Shown here: positions 24,715-35,924 of the stretch, piece after piece | Position numbering within the stretch: position 1 is the stretch's first letter | Layout of the letters: each line of letters begins with the position of its first letter | Made by a program: the position numbers and the translations under genes | Origin: Vespa crabro | Taxonomy: Eukaryota; Arthropoda; Insecta; Hymenoptera; Vespidae | Assembly: GCF_910589235.1 (NCBI RefSeq) | Contig: NC_060959.1 | Location: forward strand, 10,753,907-10,817,906 | Direction of reading: 5' to 3' | Length of the DNA stretch: 64,000 nucleotides | The notes under the pieces: model-generated | What the model was told of the DNA's origin: nothing | What the model saw: the letters and a program-made list of their open reading frames with translations, nothing else | The model's database searches: none

Positions 24715-25128
24715 TGGATCCAGCGTAGTAGACCGTGTAATCCAAATCAATGCCGACAAAGTCGATACGAAGTTTATCGACAACGAGTCGTGTGAGCATG
24801 ACGTCACGTTTGTAAAAGACCGGCTTCTCGTTCTCGTGCGAGATCGCAGAGTCCATCAATGGATGAGATCTTATAAAATTGAGGACGGTATCCGGTAAAG
24901 ATTCTGTGTCGTTCACACACTGTCCCGGACGTGGTTCTGGTACTTTATTTGATAGTACAGGCAACCATGCACTGCTACTCGTTGCTTGTTCTTTAAATTT
25001 CCCACGGAAAGCTTCTTGGATCGAGTCGATGTGGAAGGAACAGATTGCTGAACCCATCAATCCGTTTGTCGAAGTTGTAAAAGTTCCATAAAAGTGTGTG
25101 TCGTCGCCTGGTACTTTGTAAATGCTCT
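24715..25128 (-). CDS. Sema2a: Sema2a exon G: C-terminal half of Sema domain
   Basis: This 414-bp exon encodes residues 272-408 and begins SIYKVPGDDTHFYGTFTTST. It contains NGLMGSAICSF, GKFKEQ, WLPVLSNKVPEPRPGQCVND, LPDTVLNFIRSHPLMD and VFYKRDVMLTRLVVDK. GSAICxF, PxPRPGxC and FIxxHPLM are family signatures. The acceptor is aatttcag and the donor is gtgagt, leaving one base of a Ser codon finished in exon H. A long (CT)n run on the coding strand starts about 50 bp beyond the donor. Confidence 0.95.
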
Positions 25129-25439
25129 CTGAAATTACAGTAAAAAAATTTTCATCATTCGATTTTGTTTTGAAGTGAATGAAAAGTATTTTTTTCTCTC
25201 TTTTTTTTCTTTTCTTCTCTTTTTTTTTTTTTTTTTTTTTTAATTATATTATATTAATCGAAATAGAAAATGTTCTTAATATTTTTGAATTTAAAAAAAA
25301 TTTACATGAGATTCGATAATTCGAACGAATTTTAATATCTATTAGGAAATATCGGATAAAAATGAAACTTTGGTTAATTTTTATTCTAGAATTATTTGAT
25401 AAATAGAATATAGAAAAATTTAATTAATAGATAGCTTAC
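25129..25439 (-). other. Sema2a intron F-G, 311 bp
   Basis: Very AT-rich short intron with a T-run near 25220-25240. Nothing else is seen. Confidence 0.85.
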
Positions 25440-25670
25440 GTATTTCGTTGAAGTAGAAGGGAAATTCGCCGGGTATCGAGCAATTCAGTCTGGCTTTCAG
25501 ATACGTCACCCAATTCTGAGACAGTATCTTTTTGCCGCCGGTGTCTCTTTTGCAAACCCTGGCCACGCGAGAGTACACGCTTTTACCGCAATTTATGTAC
25601 TCAACCGCGGTCTCACGGAAAAAGAAGAACACGTAACTACCAATGTCGTACGATCCAACGAAGTTTGGTT
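25440..25670 (-). CDS. Sema2a: Sema2a exon F: Sema domain, FFRE block
   Basis: This 231-bp exon completes Lys194 and encodes residues 195-270. It starts PNFVGSYDIGSYVFFFFRET and runs through VEYINCGKSVYSRVARVCKR, DTGGKK, and ARLNCSIPGEFPFYFNEI. VFFFFRETAxE and YSRVARVCKxD are among the most conserved semaphorin motifs, the second carrying a structural disulfide Cys. The acceptor is atttttcag and the donor is gtaagc. The exon ends with one base (C) of a Gln codon completed in exon G. The preceding intron is 6.1 kb. Confidence 0.95.
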
Positions 25671-26981
25671 CTGAAAAATAAAAATATAAAACAATTAAAT
25701 TAAAAACTTAACGATATAGATATATACATTATAATAAAATAGAAACATTGTTTGAGAGAAGAAAAAAAAGAAAAAGAAAAGAAATAGAGCAAGCAAAAAG
25801 GGAAAGATCCTTAACGAAGCAACGAATTTTATGTCGTCTTTTTATACGCCGTTGTCTTCATTGCTTTAACCCGTAAACTTGTCGGAAGGGAGAAAAAGAA
25901 AGAAAGAAAAAAAAAAAAAAGAAAACGGAAAAAAGGAGAGAGAGAGAAAGTAAAAGAGGTAAAATTATGGTTCGACAGAGACCCGTTCGTTCGGTAGTTG
26001 GGAAATTCTAGAAGAGTATATATGTGAGCGTGAAAACTGTAAAATGGACGTCCCAAGGATTCTAGCAAGTCGTGGGTTAACTTAACACGAGAAACGAGAG
26101 AGCTTTTTTCCACCATGGTGAGAAAAAACCGAAGAAGAGAAAGAGAAAGATAAAGAGAGTGAACGACTTTTGTAGTTTTCATTTAGCACTGGTCGGATCT
26201 TCGGGCAGCGGCTTAACGAAAGTTTAATGAGCATCCACTTGTCGTTTTACGATCCACAATCGTAAAACCGTTTAACGGTTCACTCGTTACGAGCATCGGA
26301 GTGCTAATAATTCCTTGAATTCAGAAGCTCGAGCCAAAAATCGAAACTCAACGTTGCTTCAGCACATTCTAACAAAAATGTATGTATTCGTGGGAGAGTC
26401 GACATTTAAAAAATGTAAAGCCTCACATTCATTCGCTCGGAAGATAATCTCTACCGTCTGTTTCTCGTAGAATTATATTTTCGTTAAAATTATCTCTTCT
26501 GTCTCTTTCGATCATCTGGAAATGAAGGCTGAAAATGGAATTTCGAGTTCGGTGTACACAGCCGGTAGAAAAGGATGAGAAGAGAGAAATACAGAAAAAG
26601 AGAGAGAGAGAGAGAGAGAACGAAACTTGTAAACTTTATGAAACCTGTCCCTCGGGTGATTTCATTATTCCTCTTCTCCGTACGAAATCGAGAGCAACGT
26701 TCTCACAGAAAATGCTTTTCTCTCTTTCCGTATCGCTATAACAACTGTTTCCATTCGCAACGGAATAGATACGACACTAGTCAGACGCGAATTCTACCGA
26801 TGAAAACAGAACAAACGTTTCTCTTTCAGTGATTCGTACTTTTCTTTTATCCTCTTTCTCTATCTATTCTCAAAAAAACATTTTGCACCTTCGATACATC
26901 AAACTTCCGGCATCGAGGCGTGTCAGACAATCGATTTAATCGCTGAACTGTAAGAGAGATTGCGCCATCCCACCAACTTCC

Positions 26982-27018
<37 letters not shown>

Positions 27019-27647
27019 CAACACTTCGTTCTCGTTTCACGTCGCTTAATGTAAAACCGAGGGAATGAGCAAAAGAATGGCAGAGAAAAGAGAGAGAGAG
27101 AGAGAGAGAGGAAGAGTGGGAGAGAGGGAGGGAAGGTTTGTATCAGGACGAAGAGCGATTTAAACGCAGAAAAATTCCATCCACCCCATCCAGAACCCGT
27201 CATTTTCCTCCGCCGACGAGCACGCGTTTATTTTGCATAAAGCAGGCGTTTGCCTTCGATAAACAAGCACGAGGTGTACTATGTGCACAAAGCGAATAAT
27301 TAATTCGTCCGGAGAGTACCTTTTTCTATCGGTATATTGTCCTCCTTGTGTTGAAAATATTTCACATTTTCTTTAAAGATGCTAGATCCTTTAATTACTA
27401 TTTTACAAATTATTAACATTCTTTCGTAAATAATATAATAAGCGAGTATATTTCACAAGTTGAGTATTGGATAAACAATTGCAAAGCATAAACGAAGGAA
27501 AGCTCATTATCTTTATATAAAAATATATATATATATACACATACATGCGCGCACCGACACACACTTCGTTCATCAGCACTGAAGAGGTGCAGCCATCTTG
27601 TGCTTAAATAATTTGCATAATTTCGATCATAAAAAGGAACAAAATAC

Positions 27648-27654
<7 letters not shown>

Positions 27655-27700
<46 letters not shown>
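27655..27700. repeat. (TA)n microsatellite
   Basis: 46 bp of uninterrupted TA. Confidence 0.95.
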
Positions 27701-27702
<2 letters not shown>

Positions 27703-27783
27703 GGCCAAAGTGCATCGACCTTAAATCTTAACGAGCACCATAGAATAGGTTTAACTAAACTAGTTTGAAAGTGCAAGAAGGAC

Positions 27784-27820
<37 letters not shown>

Positions 27821-30195
27821 AAGAAAGAGAGAGAAGCAAACGTACGAGTATAATATCCACGAAGGAGGAAGTAGTCACGCGACATCGTCGAAAGCTCGTT
27901 TCGCATGCGCAAGGACGCGTGAAAGTGGACGCTCGTCGGTCAGTTATTCAGAGCTTGTTAAGGGCTCTCGTGACGTTCTCTCTCTTTATCGTATCCCTTC
28001 GGTCCTTCTTCTCTCTCTCTCTCTCTCTCTTTCTCTCTTTCTCTATCTATCTCTGTCGCTTTTGCTCTCTTGCTCTCACTTCGCTGATCATATATCCATT
28101 TCAACTTTGTATCGTTCGTCAACTAATTCGAGGAACTTTTCGAAAAGCAAATACAATGGATGCACCATTGCGAATTTCTCTTCGTGACATGTTTCGATTT
28201 TGCTCGAATTGCTAACAAGTTAATTAATAACAAAATGATTCATCGGTATAACTACTCTTCATGCTAAAACTTATTTAGAAACGATTCTCTAAGTGTTAGT
28301 ATATTACAGGAACGAATATTACCATATGATGAATGATTTGAAACGAACTAGAGCGTGATAATATTAGTTATTACTAACAAAAGGGGCACTAACTAATGTC
28401 TAAAAATTTCCAACTCTATTTGTATGATAAAATTCAATAGAAAATATATATATATATATATATATCGGACTATATCTATGTATCGTTAACAATGCAAATA
28501 CAATAAACAATGAACTCGTTCTATTGTAACATATGATAATATACTACAATTAATTTACTACTAGTAAACCACCAATTGAACCTTGCAAATGATCAATCGA
28601 TCGGTGAGTAAATATCCCAAACGGACTGTTCTCTATTAGACATGAGATAGGCGTACAGAGAGAGATACTATCATCAATTGCTAATACATAGATCGTTGAT
28701 TAGATTATATATCTTATCAAATTATTTATAACAAATTGTTAAATGTATATGTCTATGTATATTTTGTTTGTATATATCTATGTATATATATTTGAGTATC
28801 TAGCGTTAGTGAGCAAAAAATTATTCATGAAAATTGTTTATAACAAATTATTTATAAAAAAAATTTATCAAACGCATATATGTATATATGGATTATTTAG
28901 GATTAATTGAAAAAAAAAATTAATTATAAAAATTTTCTTATAAAATATTGTTTATAACAAATTGTTATTTGTTATTAACAATATGATCAAATGATAGTGG
29001 AAAGTGTAAGCTTTAATATGGTTTTTATTTCAAATTTCTACGACCTTTAATACCGAAGATATTCCAATTTAAAAAACAAATAGTTTCGATAATATATTGG
29101 CCTATATGATTTCATTGATAAATTCAGATTAACACACTGACCTATATAAATTCTTGGAATTTACGCGAGCCGCTCAGCTGACTAGCGTAAATACTTTTTT
29201 CACTTATAGTACTACGAACATATGTTATTATCGAATTATGAATGGCAATCTTTCGAAGGCGATAACTTTGGAACCAAAAGTCGTAGAGGGTTGAAAGAAA
29301 CGTTGTTTTAAAGGGAAAAATGTCATCTTTTTAATCGCGTGTTCAAATATTATCGATATAATAGAATCGATCTCGTCGATATCGATTCATTAATACGTAT
29401 CTCATATATAACATAGCTACGAATGAATTTTTTTTTGAAAAATAAATCTTTGCCATGTCAAAATCAAATTTAACTGGAGTGATATTAATGATTTATTAAT
29501 TTGCATAAATATAAACAAACAAAATTACGTGAATCGTCGGTCGAGAACATATCGAATGATCAGGTAAATGAAATTAAACAACGAGCTTAGTCGACACCTT
29601 CGTAGACCGAAAATAAAGCGAGATACCAACGTAATTCCTTCATTAAAGTCAGGGGGAAAGTTATTACGTCAGGGAATATCCGCGCAAATTTTCTCTTGTT
29701 GCCATAGACACGTAAATACATAGACATATACAAGGAGAGAAGAGGGAAGAGGGTAGAGAATTTCGAAGACGCGAATTCATTCGTCTCGAGATCCCTCCTC
29801 CCTTTCCTTCCTCCCCCCTCTCACCTTCTCCCTCTCTCCTTCTCCGCCCCTCTCTCTCTCTCTCTCTTACTCTTACTCTTGCATTTAATCAACGCCTCTG
29901 CTAATAGACAAACTCGATGCGGAGAATGGCTCTTGATAGCGAGCGAGGAGTCTGCGTAGGGTAGGAAAGTGAAAGAGTGAGAGAGTGAGAGGGGTAAAAG
30001 GGGCCGTCCTCAAATTAAACGACGAAACAAATGGCTAATCATGCATCCCGTGGGGGGTGCCACGAAAGATACAAAGTGGAGTCGCACCATTCACCTTTCA
30101 CCCCTTACGCTCGACGATTCGAGGCTGTCGGGTCGAGAAGAGGTCGAGTAGTGGCACGTTTCGCTTACGGGAAAAACAGAGATAGAAAGAGAGGA

Positions 30196-30232
<37 letters not shown>

Positions 30233-30362
30233 GAGAGAGAGAAGGAAGAAGAAGAGTACCCTCTTGAGAAATATAAGGCAACTACTTTCACGCTAGTATT
30301 TCCAACAACCACTACCTGGGCAATGCTCGACATCCCTCGCTACTATTTCGCGCGCGCGCGCG

Positions 30363-30370
<8 letters not shown>

Positions 30371-30409
<39 letters not shown>
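30371..30409. repeat. (GA)n microsatellite next to (CG)7
   Basis: 39 bp of GA directly after the (CG)7 run at 30349-30362. Confidence 0.95.
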
Positions 30410-30413
<4 letters not shown>

Positions 30414-30776
30414 ACGATACATTTTGTGAAATCAGAGTAAGCTTGACGTTAATTAATTGAAGAAGTAAGTATACTCGTTACTTCAATTCTTTCTAATAAT
30501 ATTCTTTTGAATGTCGAATAGAATTTTTTTAATGGATTAAGATATTCTAATATCAACAAGATTATTAATTAAAGTAACATTATCGCGTCGTTTAAACGTC
30601 GTATGATTCATAGAAGAAAAGTTAGTATATACAAACTCTTCCGTTCCCTCCACCGCCCTTTATAGAGATATAAAAAAGAAAAAAAAAAAAAATAGGAAGA
30701 AAAAGATACATAGAAACAATAAAGTTAAGAGACAAAAAGGGACGCAAAAATGACAGCCGTTTAGTTGGCAAAGGGC

Positions 30777-30785
30777 TATATAAAG
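30777..30785 (+). promoter_or_regulatory. Candidate TATA box, antisense within Sema2a intron
   Basis: TATATAAAG is flanked by GC on the left (gggc), a canonical TATA context. A consensus splice donor, GTAAGTAAC, follows at 30910-30918. A TCACTC initiator-like sequence lies about 45 bp downstream, somewhat far for a TATA promoter. Together these could mark a plus-strand first exon. Confidence 0.25.
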
Positions 30786-31696
30786 AAAAGTGTTATTTTG
30801 TTACCACCTACTTTCCTTTCTTTCACTCATACTCTCTCTCTTTCTGTCTCACACACATATACACACATACATTCGATAATTCACTCGAAGATTTTCAAAG
30901 CATCCCTGCGTAAGTAACGTCTCACCCTCTCGTACTATCAGTCTCGGTCTTTTCGTGTGCTACTATTCGAAGAGGCTGTCGCGAGTTGTTCAGGAGGAAG
31001 CTACCATCGGCCTTGGGAAATGGAAAGACAGGGTAGTGCAGCAGAGGAAAAGGGGAAAAGCTTCCCAACACGCGAGGGGCTTTACGCCGCGATCGTTTAA
31101 GCCCCGAAAACGTGTCCCTCGAAATACGAAAGGCTTTCGCTACTTCAAAGTACTCCGTCGCTCTTCCGGCCTTGTCTACTTATTCTCTCTCTCCCTCTCT
31201 CCCTCTTGTTCTTCGAGTAAACTCACCCCGAACTTCGAGCTTTTTAGACGACGTTCACCATTTCATTCTATCTCTATCTCTCTTCTCTCTCGAGCCTGTC
31301 AAAACTCCGTTCTAAGTCTAATGGAAATTTCATTGTCGCGAATGCACCTAGTAATTGTAGGCTCTCCGTCTCTAACTTACGTCCTTTGTGTCAATATTAG
31401 AAGGAACGAGGAACGGAGAGGGAGGGTTGGCGCTTAGCCTCCTCTTTCACTCTTGGATTATTCTTAGTTGGCAAAGTACTCTTGCAATGGATAACTATTA
31501 TGGAAAGGAAGAGAATGCACTTTTGAACGTTTTCCGATAATAATTATCTACGATATTAGCCGTTTTACGATCGATCTTTGTAACTGGATTTTATCCAATA
31601 ATCTTTCATCGTTCTTTGAAATTTTTTCTTTTTATAATAACGCTAATAATAATGAAACTATAATAAAATAAAATATAAATCGAATCTTTTTATATA

Positions 31697-31704
<8 letters not shown>

Positions 31705-31741
<37 letters not shown>
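31705..31741. repeat. (TA)n microsatellite
   Basis: About 37 bp of TA, 18 bp beyond the exon E donor. Confidence 0.95.
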
Positions 31742-31747
<6 letters not shown>

Positions 31748-31759
31748 AAATGTACTCAC

Positions 31760-32030
31760 TATCGAGCCATTTGGAGTCATACTTGAGGGTCCTCTTGAAG
31801 CTAAAAGCTTTTCGGCCGGTCGTCAAATTATAAAGATCCGTACGAAAGATGACTGTGTCGGCTTTCGTAAATTCGGCGTTTGTGCCGGAATAAAGGGCCG
31901 GCAAATCACCAGGATTGCCCTTTTCTACCCACACTGCCGTCGAATTATCAGCAGGATCGTAAGGACACTTTGCTATACCCATCCCAACGCCGGGAACGAA
32001 CTCGTGTCGTGGTAAATGCGTTAGATTGCT
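31760..32030 (-). CDS. Sema2a: Sema2a exon E: Sema domain core
   Basis: This 271-bp exon encodes residues 104-193 and begins SNLTHLPRHEFVPGVGMGIA. It contains CPYDPADNST, then PALYSGTNAEFTKADTVIFR, and ends FKRTLKYDSKWLD plus one base of a Lys codon. SGTxAxFxxxDxxIxR and KWL are classic semaphorin blade signatures. The acceptor is gtttgcag and the donor is gtgagt. Three N-glycosylation sequons (NLT, NST, NLT) support a secreted protein. The open frame runs a short way past the donor into a (TA)n tract, which is intronic. Confidence 0.95.
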
Positions 32031-32413
32031 CTGCAAACGAAAACGGAAATTGAATTCGATGGGATGTAACAGACAGAATGCATATTATAATATTCTATTA
32101 GCCATTTTGTAATTATGTATATCCGTTGGGTGTAATATACTACCTAATGAATGTAGATTGGAATGGGCATAATGCGATACGTCGCCATTGTATACCCAAT
32201 GGAAACAGAAATTTCTATTATTACGTTAATTAGATGTTGCGTTTAGAAAATAGAATATTTCATGGTTTTTCCTTTCTTTTTTCTTTTTTTTTTTTGTTTT
32301 TTTTTTTTGAAATTTGTTTCATCTTAAAATCAATTATATTGATAGATTCGCAATAAATTGGAAGCAAATACGAGAAACTATAAATACCGGTATATAGGAG
32401 AAACTGTACTCAC
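32031..32413 (-). other. Sema2a intron D-E, 383 bp
   Basis: AT-rich, with a T-run near 32280-32310. Donor gtgag and acceptor gcag are clear. No other feature is seen. Confidence 0.85.
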
Positions 32414-32521
32414 ATAAATCACCCAATCCTTTGGAGAGTGTGCGTTTGTGCCGCACATGTAGAGTCGATTGCCATCTCCCATCGGTTGTATCACTCTTAT
32501 GTGGTTACGACAGTCGAAATG
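32414..32521 (-). CDS. Sema2a: Sema2a exon D: Sema domain, CGTNA block
   Basis: This 108-bp exon has 36 whole codons and encodes a segment running from HFDCRNHIRVIQPMGDG to RLYMCGTNAHSPKDWVIY. The YxCGTNA motif is a hallmark of semaphorin propellers, and its Cys normally pairs with the Cys in FDCRNH. The acceptor is ttttcag and the donor is gtgag; phase is 0 on both sides. The 383-bp intron to exon E and the 930-bp intron from exon C are ordinary in size. Confidence 0.94.
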
Positions 32522-32989
32522 CTGAAAAGTAAAGGGAAAGAAGGAAATTGAATTTTTCGTCCAACGACAGAAACGAGGGCCGCACGGAAGAGGGACTTCA
32601 AATATGTTGCTGATTCTTTTGTTCTTGTATTTCGCCCGAGATGAGAGCTATCCGAAAAATTGTATTCAAAGATAAAGAGAGAAATAAGTAAATAAAAGAA
32701 AAGAAAAGACTACAGCTATATATTTTCTTTTCTTTTTCTTTTTCTTTTTTCTTTTTTTTTTACGTTCACACCAAGATATATGTATATCTTTCTTTCTCTC
32801 TCTTTCTCTTTTTCGCGAGAATCATGCGGTCGATCACGTCGGGCGCGTATTTCGCAGCCAATCGGTACGGAAAATAAATTGGCTTTGTCGTCACGTACGG
32901 AATATTTGCGTGGACCTTACACCTCGGCTATGCATACACGATGAATATAAATGAAGCTCAGCTAAGCGTCCGCCTTCTATGTTATAAAG

Positions 32990-33028
<39 letters not shown>

Positions 33029-33451
33029 GCACCTCTGTGATATGCGAACGATTTAGGAATGAAAAACACGATCGACCAAGAAAAATCTTACCTTTCTTTT
33101 TTTTTACTCTTTATTCTTGAATATATTTCTCTTTCTTTTTCTTTCTCCCCCTCGTTCCCCCCACCTCTCTCTCTTCCTCTTTCCATTTAAACGTACTTGA
33201 TATGAAATGATATGAAAAAAACGTAGTTGAAATGTTACGAGGAATATGATTAAATTTATTCTCACTTCATATTACTGACGTTAATGAAAAAAGCCAAGAA
33301 AATATTAAATTAAATAAATAAATTAAATGGTCAATAATAAATGAATCCTTTTAATTCTATCAAATTGAAATAAAATTTGTTTTTGTCATTCGTATTAATG
33401 ATTCAGATCGATTTAGAAAATAAATGGATATTATAATTCGATGAATTTTAC
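32522..33451 (-). other. Sema2a intron C-D, 930 bp
   Basis: AT-rich, with a T-rich tract near 32730-32760 and a (GA)n tract near 33000. Nothing else is recognised. Confidence 0.8.
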
Positions 33452-33514
33452 CTCGGATTTACCCTTTGAAACACAATTAGCGACATTACTTGGTTCCAGA
33501 TTTAGAGCATCCCT
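33452..33514 (-). CDS. Sema2a: Sema2a exon C: Sema domain
   Basis: This 63-bp exon has 21 whole codons and encodes RDALNLEPSNVANCVSKGKS followed by E. The acceptor is ctgttacag and the donor is gtaaaa. Phase is 0 on both sides, so skipping it would keep the frame. The block continues directly from SNCE of exon B and leads into the FDCRNH block of exon D, as in other insect Sema2 proteins. The Cys in ANCV is one of the conserved Sema-domain cysteines. Confidence 0.92.
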
Positions 33515-34059
33515 CTGTAACAGAAAAGAAAAGAAAAGAATAGATTAAAGATATAAAATAAAATTACTATAAAAATATATGATATATATTAGATACGTAT
33601 ATAGATTATCGTAATTTCTAATTTTTTTGTTTTGTTTCTTTTATACACATACATTATATAAATATTTGAGGAGTTCATCTCATCTTTCTCCCTGTTATAT
33701 ATAACAGTAGTAGCACACCTTCCAAAGGGTTTCACAATCCTTTTTTCTTTTGTCACCAAGCTCAAAAAGCCCAAGCTTACAACTTCGAAGAAGGAGACAA
33801 GAAGAGTGCATTCTTCACATTTTGTTGGTGCAAACAAGTGGATGCTCTCACGTTAGATAACTACCATCTCTGTGTTACATATCTTAGTATATATATGGAT
33901 CGTAGTGGAATAAGGTCAACGCTAGTAACAAAAATTTGTACATTCGTCTCTTTATCATTCTCTTTCTCTCTTGTTCTCTTTTTGTGTTATTAATTATTAA
34001 AATTATTAAACAACAATTTTTTTATTATATCTATTGTAATCATTAAAAAAAAAAAAAAC

Positions 34060-34068
<9 letters not shown>

Positions 34069-34106
<38 letters not shown>
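34069..34106. repeat. (TA)n microsatellite
   Basis: 38 bp of TA preceded by A-runs. Confidence 0.95.
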
Positions 34107-34111
<5 letters not shown>

Positions 34112-34429
34112 AAGAGAGAACTATTGTTTCTACGATCGAGCAAACACAATGTAAAACATTTTCGAACATCTCGTTGAGCCATTGTTACACTTCCCAGCCC
34201 ATAACCGCCTCGGACACCTTCTTCCTGACACACAAAGCATTTCGTGTCGGTGACCAGGTCGCGGCTACGATTCGGAACAGGAAGTGGTTCGTTTGCACGG
34301 TCAATCGTCCGAAACGCGTTAGCCTTAACGATCGATCTCCTGCGGACGTCGCGTGCCACTCCCGTGCACTCTGTCACGAGCAGAAACGCCGGCGATCCTT
34401 GAAATTGTACCCCTTGTACCCTCTATACA

Positions 34430-34472
34430 CTCCTCCTCCTCCTCCTCCTCCTCCTCCTCCTCGTCCTCCTCC
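34430..34472. repeat. (CCT)n microsatellite
   Basis: CCT repeats with one CGT interruption. They give a poly-Pro run in one plus frame. Confidence 0.95.
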
Positions 34473-34563
34473 TTCATTCAAAGGCCCGACCCAAAAACGA
34501 CCAAAAGACGAAGAGACTGGAAAGCAAGTTGACCGCTGACTTTGACGTACATCCTCTGCTTTC

Positions 34564-34594
<31 letters not shown>

Positions 34595-34858
34595 TTTATT
34601 ATTTCTTTTTTTCCTTCGTTCTTGTTTTATTTAATGCTTGAATTTTAGACACGAGAGATATCCTCGTATAATTAAAAAATTAAAGTAAATATTATTTTTA
34701 GAATAATATGAAATATTACTGTGACTCTGAATAAATGCGTGATATCATTGTTATTAGAATTAATTACAGTGATATATAAAAATTATGATAAATCGTGATC
34801 TTGTGTTAAATTATCTGTACCGATTTTTTAAATTAAAAATAAAAACAAAGAAAAAGAT

Positions 34859-34890
<32 letters not shown>

Positions 34891-35760
34891 AGAGAGAGAG
34901 AGAGAGAAAAGGAAGAAAAAAAGAAGGAAAAAACGCAGAACATGACATTTTTTTTTTTACGTTCTTATCGAGATTCGTATATTCCGTGATCTCGAAGCAA
35001 AGCTATTTCGTAGCATATAGCTTTCCAGTAGAAGTTGGTGCAAAACGTTATGCCGCGCCGAGCACGTTAATAATAACTGTCGCAGGGGATTTCGACGAGT
35101 CTCGTAGTTAAGATAATCTTCTTAAGGAAACTACGTACTCGGTGACTACAATTACTCTTGAAATACCGCCGCGTACGGAGCAGCGAGTCGAACGGAGCTT
35201 TCGTTACCGGGAAACGTGCAATATAACGTCAAGCAAAAGAAAGAGTCGGTAGAGAAAGAGAGAAAATAAAAGAGAGAGAGAGAGAATCCTCTCCCTTGCT
35301 TTCTCTTTCACCGTTTTTCTCTCTCTCTCTCTCTCTCTCTCCCTCTTAAACCTTCCTAAACCATTTTCCTGTTGCAAAACGACGAACACGAACTAGTATA
35401 GCATTACAGTTACGCCTTACGTTTCTCCTATCGAATCTCATCCCTCACCTTCTCCCTTTACCATCTATACGTTTATTTCCATGGAACTTAGCAGTGAGAC
35501 TTAACGAAATTAGTTCCTTTGAACTATCTCAACATCGTTTCGAGTATTCGAATTTACATCTTAAATACTCAATCCGTTACTTAACTATTTTAGCAATTTG
35601 AGAAATTCATTCAGAAAGAAATTAATCAATAACAATCTTTAGTTACTTATTCGTTCGAAAAGATAGAAAGATAAATAATCGTAATATTACAATGTATTAA
35701 TTCCATTCGGTTAGTTATCAACCTCTTTGTAAATGATAGAGTTGTATGCGTGGTTGTATT

Positions 35761-35924
35761 ACGCGTGCGTGTCCTTTACGCGTGTACGTTGGATAGATAC
35801 GCATTACGCGTTAAATACAACGCGTAGCTGCATTAAGAGCTTGCCGACACTACTATTCCCTTCTATCTTCTCGTACAGATAGAAGCCGGTAATTAAAAGC
35901 AGAGAACCATCTCTCCATACGCGT
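35761..35924. promoter_or_regulatory. ACGCGT palindrome cluster
   Basis: ACGCGT occurs at 35761, 35778, 35806, 35820 and 35919, mostly as TTACGCGT. Five copies of a GC-rich hexamer in 164 bp of AT-rich DNA is unusual. The binding factor is unknown. Confidence 0.25.

Larger units (their letters stand above)
25671..31759 (-). other. Sema2a intron E-F, 6.1 kb
   Basis: Contains (GA)n at 30190 and 30371, a 46-bp (TA)n at 27655 and an AT-rich block at 28.3-29.5 kb with a 13-bp motif repeated at about 113-bp intervals. It also holds nested inverted repeats at 26183-26307, a GC-balanced patch with homeodomain-like sites at 27.22-27.31 kb, and a plus-strand TATA box with a downstream splice donor at 30.78-30.91 kb. 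No protein family is recognised. Confidence 0.7.

Noticed and set aside
31632..31759. Extension of the exon E open frame into TA-rich sequence
   Set aside because: A gtgagt donor at 31759 ends the exon in the phase required by exon F. The extension is Tyr-Ile repeat translation.
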